The notes under the pieces are model-generated. The model searched no databases. It had not been told where the DNA came from and worked only from the letters and a program-made list of their open reading frames with translations. Made by a program: the position numbers and the translations under genes. From DASTBU01 sp035711845 (lineage in GTDB: Bacteria; Acidobacteriota; Vicinamibacteria; Vicinamibacterales; 2-12-FULL-66-21), in NCBI GenBank assembly GCA_035711845.1, contig DASTBU010000095.1, positions 1 through 53,415 on the forward strand: 53,415 bases of DNA, written 5' to 3'. This document shows positions 1 to 6,204 of the stretch, one piece after another. Each line of letters begins with the position of its first letter. The first letter of the stretch is position 1.

Positions 1-1159
1 GGACCACGTTTCCATCGTTGATCGTGTGCAGAACGTGGAAATCCTCGTCCAGGACCACAAGATCGGCTATGAACCCCGGCTCGATGCTGCCGCGTCCCTC
101 CAGCCCCAGCGCGCAGGCCGGGGTGGTCGCACACATCTGTGCCGCTGTGACGACGTCGAGCCCCGCCGTCCTCACCAGCATCCGAAAGGCCCGGTCCATG
201 GTGAGCACGCTGCCGGCTATCGTTCCGTCCTCGAGCAGGGCCACGTCGCCAACCGTAATGGGCCGGCCCCCGAGCGAGGCGCGGGCGCCGCGGGGCAGTC
301 CCGATCCGGCGGTTCCGTCGGTGACGGCCATCAGACCGGAGTGGCCCTTTGCGGCGTGCGCGAGGCGGACGACGGCAGGATGGACGTGCCTGCCATCGCA
401 GACGATCTCCGCAATGACGTCGGGACTGTCGAGCGCAGCGCCCGCGAGCCCGGGCGCACGGTGGCCGACGGGCGTCATCCGGTTGAACAAGTGAGTCGCG
501 TGCCGCGCGCCTGCCTCGATGCCCGCCCGCGCCTGTTCGTACGTCGCGCCCGAGTGGCCGAGCGACACGGTGTGCCCATGCGCCACGAGCTCGCGGATCA
601 AGTCGAGCGCCCCGTCCAGCTCCGGCGCGAGCGTCACGATACCGACTTCCGCGCGCGCCGCCGCGATCTCCGAGAGGATGTCGGCGCCCGTGAAGTCTCC
701 GGCATCGGTCGCTCCGCAGGGGGACCTGAGGCAGCCGAGCGGCTGAGCGCCCTTGAAGTCCGGGTTGATGAAGTTGCTCTCGAGGTGCGCGGGAAGAACC
801 CGCGCAGCGCCGTCAGCCGCCTGCGCGCGCGCGCTGCGGACCTCCGCGAGCATCGCGCGGAGCGTTTCCGGGGCGCACGCAATCGACGTCGGACAGAACG
901 CGGTGACGCCGAACCGCGGAAGCAGCCTCGCGATTCGCTGCACGGCGCCCTCACCATCCAGCGTGTCGGCGCCCAGCACGCCGTGCACATGGACGTCGAT
1001 GAACCCCGGCACCACATATTGGCCGGAGACCTGCGCGGCCGGTCCCGCACCTGCACTGCCCGTCCGGATCTCGAGAATCCTGCCGCCGTCGATGAGGACG
1101 GTTCCGTGCGATAGAACGCGATCGGCAAGGACGACATGCGCGCCCAGCACCTCAATCAT
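1..1159 (-). CDS. nagA: N-acetylglucosamine-6-phosphate deacetylase, 3' end outside the window
   Basis: Removes the acetyl group from GlcNAc-6-phosphate in amino-sugar and cell-wall recycling; cytosolic amidohydrolase-fold metal enzyme. About 386 residues are visible without a stop. The N-terminal region has the first metal-site segment PGFIDVHVHG. It is followed by HLESNFINPDFKGA, where the family usually has HLEGPF; the metal-ligand Glu is kept. Then come the His segments LGHSGATYEQ and ATHLFNRM, the catalytic-Asp segment VTDGTAGSG, and the C-terminal signature GSIEPGFIADLVVLD at the window edge. The ATG at 1159-1157 overlaps the stop of the upstream PIN-like gene by 8 bases, so the two are probably translated together. 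The missing part should be only a few residues. Confidence 0.93.
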   Translation of the reverse strand, partial: MIEVLGAHVVLADRVLSHGTVLIDGGRILEIRTGSAGAGPAAQVSGQYVVPGFIDVHVHGVLGADTLDGEGAVQRIARLLPRFGVTAFCPTSIACAPETLRAMLAEVRSARAQAADGAARVLPAHLESNFINPDFKGAQPLGCLRSPCGATDAGDFTGADILSEIAAARAEVGIVTLAPELDGALDLIRELVAHGHTVSLGHSGATYEQARAGIEAGARHATHLFNRMTPVGHRAPGLAGAALDSPDVIAEIVCDGRHVHPAVVRLAHAAKGHSGLMAVTDGTAGSGLPRGARASLGGRPITVGDVALLEDGTIAGSVLTMDRAFRMLVRTAGLDVVTAAQMCATTPACALGLEGRGSIEPGFIADLVVLDEDFHVLHTINDGNVV

Positions 1160-1598
1160 TTTCGTCGCTGTCGTCCGCGAGCACGACCTCGTCGTCGACG
1201 TGGCGCAGCAGCTTGCGCCCTTCGAGTGGCAGCGCGACCGCGCCGGCGGCCCTGAACAGCTGGCGATCCGCCTGTTTCAGGAGTCGGCGGAGCCAGCGCT
1301 CGTCGGGCACGGCGAATACGATCACGCCGGCGCCTTCAGCTGGTGGAAAGCGCCGATCGTCGATGTAGTCGCGATCGAGCGTCACGAGCGTTCGCCCCAG
1401 CTGTCGCGCCAGGCGGTAATGATGAGTGTCGGGTGCGCGCCGGAGCTCGTCGTGCTCGAGCACGAACAACACGTCCCACGTCAGTCTCGTGCGCATGAAT
1501 TCGACGACGCCGCTGGGAATGTTGGCGTCGGCGTAGATGCGAGGCGCCGACGCGTAGCGCGTCACGTGTGCTCCGAGCTCCGAGGACAGAGTTCCCAT
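1152..1598 (-). CDS. DUF5615-type PIN-like protein
   Basis: 148 residues. The segment from YADANIP (about residue 21) through LVTLDRDYIDD to GVIVF matches my memory of the DUF5615 PIN-like fold, a presumed Mg-dependent RNase with spaced acidic residues (D23, D82, D85). Such proteins often form the toxin half of a toxin-antitoxin pair, usually next to a DUF433 antitoxin. No such partner is visible here. The gene overlaps nagA by 8 bases and its start abuts a degenerate repeat, with no Shine-Dalgarno sequence upstream of the ATG. The true start could lie slightly downstream. The acidic tail (ADDSDEND) is encoded over the nagA start. Family assignment is moderately sure; the toxin role is inference. 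Confidence 0.7.
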   Translation of the reverse strand: MGTLSSELGAHVTRYASAPRIYADANIPSGVVEFMRTRLTWDVLFVLEHDELRRAPDTHHYRLARQLGRTLVTLDRDYIDDRRFPPAEGAGVIVFAVPDERWLRRLLKQADRQLFRAAGAVALPLEGRKLLRHVDDEVVLADDSDEND

Positions 1599-1599
1599 G

Positions 1600-1677
1600 G
1601 CAAGGCTGAAGGCTGAAGTTTTGAAGGCCGAAGTTTGAAGGATAACTTCGCACTTCAGCCTTCGACCTTCAGCCTTC
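1600..1677. repeat. Degenerate 7-base repeat with inverted arms
   Basis: The left arm (about 1603-1640) repeats GGCTGAAG-like words. The right arm (about 1650-1677) carries the complementary words CTTCAGCCTT twice, so the element can fold on itself. It fills the gap between the PIN-like start and the deoxyhypusine-synthase-like stop; the stop codon TAG (1679-1677) lies at its edge. It may serve as a terminator-like structure or be a mobile short repeat; function unknown. Confidence 0.75.
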
Positions 1678-2837
1678 TATCTGTGTCGATCGATTTCGGC
1701 GGGCTCCTGCGCCGCTGGTTTCGGTTCCGATTCTGCTGCCCGGGCCTGCCGCACGAGATCGGCAACGAGCTCGTCGCGCTGGTGAATCAGCTCGCGGCGC
1801 TTGCGCCTGCCGTGTTTCGAGCCAATGGCGTACTCGCAGAACAGCGGAAACGCAATCGTCGAGTCGCAGTAGGCGACGACGGTATCGGGGAGCACGCCCG
1901 GGTTCACCTTGCCCCAGCTCACGGCCTCGGCGGGGGTTGCGCCCGAGAGCCCACCCCAGACGACCTGGTCTGTCGTGATCTGGATGAAGTAGTCGTTGCC
2001 GCCCTTGGGGATGCCGTACACCTCCCAAAGCGTGGGTTGCCCCTGCAGGTAGAAGTTCTTGGGCGATCCGCCGCCCAGGATCACACACCCGTTCTGCCTG
2101 CCCGCAAGAATGATCGCGCACACCTCGTTCACGTCCTTGTTGGGATCGATCATCAGCGTGCCGCCGTTCATCAGCTCGTGATAGGCGACGTTCATGCCGA
2201 TCGAGCTGTCGCCTGGAGATGACGTGTAGATCGGCACGCCGGCGGCGGCGGCGCGCGCTACCACGGAGTACTCCACGCACGCGGGGTTCTTGTCCAGAAG
2301 ATCGAGTCCGAGCCGATAGTGGAACTCCGAGGTCGACATCGGACCCGCCAGGCCGGAGCGCACGAGAAAGTCCCGGATGTACTTGTCGGTCTCCAGCAGG
2401 ACCGTCGCCGGGAAGAGCACGTCGTAGATCCGGATGATCCCCTTCTCGTACAGCTCCACGTCGTCGAGAAACGGCGAGCCGCGGTGGAGCGTGAAGTTGA
2501 GCGCGTAGTGGAGATCGTGGTAGAGGTTCGCCCCGGTGCTGATCATGAAATCGATCAGGCCACGGTCCATCAGCTCGATGACGCAGCCGCCCAGCCCGGC
2601 CGGCGTCAGCGCCCCGGCCACTGTCAGGCCGATCGTCGTGTCGTTGGCCGGGTCGAGCATCTTGTCCGTGAAGATGTGGCACGCCTCCGAGAGCCGGCCG
2701 GCGTTGAATGCCTGAAATCCTCCGTCGATGAGGTGCCGCACCTCGGCGCTTCCTCGCGGCCGGTAATAGCTGATTTGCTTGCCCGAGAGGTAGGAGTGGG
2801 GGCCCTGGGCCGGGGCTCCCGGTGCTCGGTGGGGCAT
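1677..2837 (-). CDS. Deoxyhypusine synthase-like protein
   Basis: 386 residues, homologous to deoxyhypusine synthase, which in eukaryotes and archaea transfers aminobutyl from spermidine to a lysine of eIF5A in an NAD-dependent reaction. Family landmarks are the NAD-binding-like stretch TVAGALTPAGLGG (72-84), the substrate-site region STGANLYHDLH (100-110), the lysine segment GGGSPKNF (255-262, K260 aligning with the active-site Lys), and GGLSGATPAEAVSWG. Bacteria lack eIF5A, so this bacterial branch probably acts on a small polyamine, for example making homospermidine; that is inference. The ATG at 2837 was chosen over an upstream in-frame codon at 2969 because the upstream 44 residues are not domain-like and overlap the divergent promoter region. 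There is no clear ribosome-binding site. Confidence 0.85.
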   Translation of the reverse strand: MPHRAPGAPAQGPHSYLSGKQISYYRPRGSAEVRHLIDGGFQAFNAGRLSEACHIFTDKMLDPANDTTIGLTVAGALTPAGLGGCVIELMDRGLIDFMISTGANLYHDLHYALNFTLHRGSPFLDDVELYEKGIIRIYDVLFPATVLLETDKYIRDFLVRSGLAGPMSTSEFHYRLGLDLLDKNPACVEYSVVARAAAAGVPIYTSSPGDSSIGMNVAYHELMNGGTLMIDPNKDVNEVCAIILAGRQNGCVILGGGSPKNFYLQGQPTLWEVYGIPKGGNDYFIQITTDQVVWGGLSGATPAEAVSWGKVNPGVLPDTVVAYCDSTIAFPLFCEYAIGSKHGRRKRRELIHQRDELVADLVRQARAAESEPKPAAQEPAEIDRHR

Positions 2838-2955
2838 ACGGCGTAGCTTAGCACCAACGACCTGTAGAGACGGGGCCGATCGACCGAAAAACCTTGACAG
2901 CAGAAGGGTTCCGGAGCGAAGGTACGTCGCCCCCCGCGTAGCCCAGGTACCAGAA

Positions 2956-4290
2956 GTGGAGAACGTCACGGCCCAGGCCCGCCGCGTCGATCAGACCGAC
3001 ATCGAGACGCGTTTCCAAGCGCTCGTCCAGTCGCCCCTGCGGGCGGCGCTGCTGAGGTTCCTCTGCGCGCGACCGGACGAGGCCTTCGATGTCGAGTCGC
3101 TCATGGCGACGTTCGGCCGCATGCGCCTCGACGTGGACAACTGCATCCGCGAGCTGGTGGCGTTCGGGGTGGTCCAGCGAGCCGCCGGCGGTGGAACGCC
3201 GCGCTACTGTTTCGTTCAGCCCGATCACGAAGCGCTTCGCGAGCTGCTCGACCAGTTCCTCGAGCGGCGGGCAACGGTCACCCACGAAGACCGTTCGCCT
3301 GCGGTGCAGCGCTTCCGCGAGATGATCGGCCGCGACGAGAAGATGCTCGTCGTGTTCGAGTGGATCCGGACGGCGGCCAAGTCGGACATTTCCGTGCTGA
3401 TCCTGGGCCCGACCGGCTCGGGCAAGGAGGTCGTGGCGCGGATGATCCACGAGCTCAGCCGCCGCGGCACGCACAAGTTCCAGGCGGTCAACTGCGCGGC
3501 CCTGCCCGACACACTGTTCGAATCAGAGATCTTCGGGTACGAGAAGGGCGCGTTCACGGGTGCGCACGATCGCAAGCAGGGCCGGCTCGAGCTTGCCAAC
3601 AACGGCACGCTGTTCCTCGACGAAATCGGCGATCTCTCAATCGTCGCGCAGGCCAAGCTCCTGCGCGTGCTCGAAGAACGGCGGTTCGAACGCCTCGGCG
3701 GCAACACGTCCATCGAGGTGAACTTCCGCCTGATCTCGGCCACGAACCGGCCGCTGGATCAGTTCGTCAGGGATTCGCGATTCCGCGAGGATCTCTATTA
3801 CCGGGTGAACGCCTTTTCGATCCGGCTGCCGTCGCTCCGCGAGCGCACGGCGGACATTCCTGTTCTCGCACAGCGCTTCCTCGCCCGCTACTGCGCAGCC
3901 AACGGTCTGGCTCTCGACGACAAATCGTTCTCGAAGGAAGCCCTGGACCTGCTGCTGCCGTACCACTGGCCGGGAAACATCCGCGAGCTAGAGAGCACGG
4001 TTTCCCGCGCGGCGCTCTCCTCGCCGGGCCGCGTGATCCGGCCGGGCGACATCGAGTTCCTGCACGCGAGCGAAGCCCCTGTCGAAACCTCGCGCGAGCG
4101 GCTGCCCTCGCTCGCCGAAGCCGAGCGCGCTCACATCGTCCGCGTGCTGGACAGCGTCAGCTGGAACAAGAAGCAGGCGGCTTCGCTGCTGGAGATCAGC
4201 AGGGGAACGCTCTACCGGAAGATCATGGAGTACGGGCTGGAAGGCGATACGCGGGCGTCCCGAAACAAGGCACGGCGGGCTGCGCAGTAG
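2956..4290 (+). CDS. Sigma-54-dependent activator with N-terminal winged-helix-like domain
   Basis: 444 residues, GTG start. Residues 1 to about 110 look like a winged-helix or other small sensory region rather than a receiver. The AAA+ domain follows: Walker A GPTGSGKE (151-158), GAFTGA loop that contacts sigma-54 (198-203), Walker B LDEIGD (221-226), arginine-finger region FREDLYYRVN. A Fis-type helix-turn-helix ends the protein (about 395-430, KKQAASLLEISRGTLYRKI). It should bind enhancer DNA and open sigma-54 promoters. The next gene downstream, a secreted subtilase, has a near-consensus -24/-12 promoter at 4511-4526, making it the likely target. What signal the N-terminus reads is unknown. 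It is divergent from the deoxyhypusine-synthase-like gene with a 118-base gap. Confidence 0.93.
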   Translation: MENVTAQARRVDQTDIETRFQALVQSPLRAALLRFLCARPDEAFDVESLMATFGRMRLDVDNCIRELVAFGVVQRAAGGGTPRYCFVQPDHEALRELLDQFLERRATVTHEDRSPAVQRFREMIGRDEKMLVVFEWIRTAAKSDISVLILGPTGSGKEVVARMIHELSRRGTHKFQAVNCAALPDTLFESEIFGYEKGAFTGAHDRKQGRLELANNGTLFLDEIGDLSIVAQAKLLRVLEERRFERLGGNTSIEVNFRLISATNRPLDQFVRDSRFREDLYYRVNAFSIRLPSLRERTADIPVLAQRFLARYCAANGLALDDKSFSKEALDLLLPYHWPGNIRELESTVSRAALSSPGRVIRPGDIEFLHASEAPVETSRERLPSLAEAERAHIVRVLDSVSWNKKQAASLLEISRGTLYRKIMEYGLEGDTRASRNKARRAAQ

Positions 4291-4339
4291 TGGTCTCCGC
4301 GGCTGCGTTTTCTTCCGGATGTCGAGCCTTGATTGGACG

Positions 4340-4356
4340 TATCCGCCTTGCGGATA
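4340..4356. terminator. Inverted repeat after the sigma-54 activator gene
   Basis: TATCCGC, a 3-base CTT loop, then GCGGATA: a perfect 7-base stem beginning 50 bases after the activator stop, followed by ACGGTTT. It could be a weak terminator or an operator; the T-run is short. Confidence 0.35.
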
Positions 4357-4385
4357 ACGGTTTAGGCCCCGGGCACATCGCGAGT

Positions 4386-4402
4386 GTGTCGAAACGTGAC
4401 AC
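4386..4402. promoter_or_regulatory. Palindrome upstream of the subtilase promoter
   Basis: GTGTC, 7 bases, GACAC. It lies about 110 bases upstream of the -24 element at 4512, the usual distance for an enhancer site of a sigma-54 activator. The binding protein is not known. Confidence 0.35.
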
Positions 4403-4462
4403 CCCGGGACGGTTGAAGTCTCCCCAGCTCGAAGGAGCGAACCCGGCGAGCGAGCGCTAAGG

Positions 4463-4483
4463 TGTTGCAGCGGAACATGTTGC
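4463..4483. promoter_or_regulatory. Two TGTTGC half-sites and an AACATGTT palindrome
   Basis: TGTTGC occurs at 4463-4468 and again at 4478-4483; the second overlaps the 8-base palindrome AACATGTT (4474-4481). The same half-site forms the perfect palindrome at 42600-42611 in front of the other sigma-54 promoter. Possible activator site, inferred from position and sequence only. Confidence 0.35.
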
Positions 4484-4510
4484 GGCGCTCGACGCGCGAG
4501 CCAGATCCCG

Positions 4511-4526
4511 CGGCAGGTTGCTTGCA
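4511..4526 (+). promoter_or_regulatory. Sigma-54 (-24/-12) promoter of the subtilase gene
   Basis: CGGCAGGTTGCTTGCA has GG and GC separated by exactly 10 bases and matches the consensus TGGCACRN4TTGCW at nearly every fixed position (GGCA, TTGC, final A). A transcript would start near 4537, about 27 bases before the ATG at 4564. The gene upstream encodes a sigma-54 activator. Confidence 0.7.
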
Positions 4527-4563
4527 GCCCGCCGGGCATCCAGGCAAAACCGCAATTCAGACA

Positions 4564-6204
4564 ATGGCTCGACGAGTCCTCGTCTTCGTGGGAGTGCTGT
4601 GGCCGCTTGCCGGTCAGGCGCTGGCGGCCGATCATGCCGGCGACTCGAAGCTCGACGCCGCGCTGCTGCTCCGTGCCCACGCCCCGGCAGGGACGTCGAG
4701 GGTGATCGTGCGCACCCAGGACGGCCGTCCCGCCTCACTCAGGATCCGCGCGGCGGGAGGCGTTCCTGGCCGACATCTGGCAGCGCTCGGCGGCCAGGTG
4801 GCGCGTGTGCCGGACGCCGCCCTCCATATTCTCGCCTCCCTCCCCGACGTCTCCGGCATCAGCCTGGACCGTCCGGTCGTCGGCAGCACGCAGCACACGT
4901 CCGGCGCCGTCGGCGCGCGATGGGTCGTCGAGACCCTCGGGCTCGATGGCAAGGGTGTCGGCGTCGCCCTGATCGATTCGGGTGTGAGCCCGTGGCACGC
5001 CGACCTCGATATCGATCGAATCGTCCACTTCGCGGACTTCATCGAGGCGCGATCCACGCCGTACGACGACTACGGTCATGGGACCCACGTCGCGGGAATC
5101 ATCGCCGGCAGCGATGCGAATCCTGACGGCGGGCCTCGAGGCGTGGCGCCGGGCGCGGACCTGATCGTTCTGAAGGCGCTCGACGCCAGCGGCGACGGTT
5201 ACATCAGCAACGTCATCGCCGCGCTGGACTACGCAATTGCCAACCGCGACACGTACAACATCCGCGTCATCAACCTCTCTGTCTCGGCGGGTGTCTACGA
5301 GTCGTACGACAAGGATCCGCTCACGCTGGCGGCCCGGCGCGCGGTCGACGCCGGGATCGTTGTCGTGGCGGCAGCCGGAAACCTGGGACGCAATTCGCGC
5401 GGGGGGGTCCAGTACGGCGGGATTGCTGCGCCGGGCAACGCTCCGTGGGTGCTGACGGTCGGCGCCAGCAACCACAACGCCACCGTCGATCGGTCCGACG
5501 ACGAGGTGGCGGCGTTCAGCTCGAGAGGGCCCGCGGCCATCGACAGGACCGCAAAGCCGGATCTGGTGGCGCCTGGAGTCGGCATTCAGTCACTCGCCGA
5601 GCCCTCGAGCATGCTGTTCGCCGCCCACCCGACGGCGCGCCGCGACCTCGCATTCGACAGGGGGAGCGCATCGTATCTGAGCCTGAGCGGCACGAGCATG
5701 GCGGCGCCGGTGGTCGCCGCAACCGTCGCTCTGATGCTCGAGGCGAACCCCTCGCTCACGCCGAATGCGGTGAAAGCCATCCTGCAATTCACCGCGGTAG
5801 CCCACCCCGACTACGACCATCGCACGCAGGGAGCGGGCTTCCTGAACGCACGGGGCGCCGTCCTGCTTGCGCGCGCCTTCGGCGGGCTCGGCGGCGCGGC
5901 CGTCCCGGAAGGGGCAGACCACACTGCCTGGTCGGGGCGGGTTGTCTGGAATGATGCCCCCGTTACCGGTGGCGTACTGACCGCCGAAGCGAACGCCTGG
6001 AAGCCGGGCGTCGTCTGGGGCGCCAGCACGACGCCGGCCGGGGATCCCATCGTCCTCGGTACGCTGTGCGGGCCATCCGATGGGACGTGCCGCGGCCCCG
6101 CGTGGACCGTCATCTGTAGTCCGGCGCCGGCCGGATGTGCCGCCGGCAAGCGCGCCGAAGGTGTTCCCCGCGAGGAACCCGTCTACAGTCGGAGGATCCA
6201 TTGA
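4564..6204 (+). CDS. Secreted S8 (subtilisin-like) serine peptidase
   Basis: 546 residues from ATG 4564, chosen because a signal peptide (MARRVLVFVGVLWPLAGQALA) starts there; a frame-open upstream ATG at 4462 would lie ahead of the likely transcript start. The catalytic triad is visible: D138 in ALIDSGVS, H172 in GHGTHVAG, S378 in SGTSMAAP, with oxyanion Asn272 in AAGN. Residues 22 to about 115 form a propeptide-like or inhibitor-like region. After the catalytic domain, the tail of about 120 residues is rich in Gly, Trp and Pro and contains four Cys, which suggests an extracellular extension. Secretion and a broad protein-degrading role are inferred. It sits directly behind a sigma-54 activator. 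The stop overlaps the TTG start of the next gene (TTGA). Confidence 0.93.
   Translation: MARRVLVFVGVLWPLAGQALAADHAGDSKLDAALLLRAHAPAGTSRVIVRTQDGRPASLRIRAAGGVPGRHLAALGGQVARVPDAALHILASLPDVSGISLDRPVVGSTQHTSGAVGARWVVETLGLDGKGVGVALIDSGVSPWHADLDIDRIVHFADFIEARSTPYDDYGHGTHVAGIIAGSDANPDGGPRGVAPGADLIVLKALDASGDGYISNVIAALDYAIANRDTYNIRVINLSVSAGVYESYDKDPLTLAARRAVDAGIVVVAAAGNLGRNSRGGVQYGGIAAPGNAPWVLTVGASNHNATVDRSDDEVAAFSSRGPAAIDRTAKPDLVAPGVGIQSLAEPSSMLFAAHPTARRDLAFDRGSASYLSLSGTSMAAPVVAATVALMLEANPSLTPNAVKAILQFTAVAHPDYDHRTQGAGFLNARGAVLLARAFGGLGGAAVPEGADHTAWSGRVVWNDAPVTGGVLTAEANAWKPGVVWGASTTPAGDPIVLGTLCGPSDGTCRGPAWTVICSPAPAGCAAGKRAEGVPREEPVYSRRIH
6191..6195 (+). promoter_or_regulatory. Ribosome-binding site fixing a TTG start
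   Basis: GGAGG, 5 bases before TTG 6201. No ATG or GTG in this frame has a comparable site, so this element decides the start of the HD-GYP/GGDEF gene. Confidence 0.75.

Noticed and set aside
2894..2899. Perfect TTGACA upstream of the first sigma-54 activator
   Set aside because: No acceptable -10 box at 16-19 bases, so no promoter is called.
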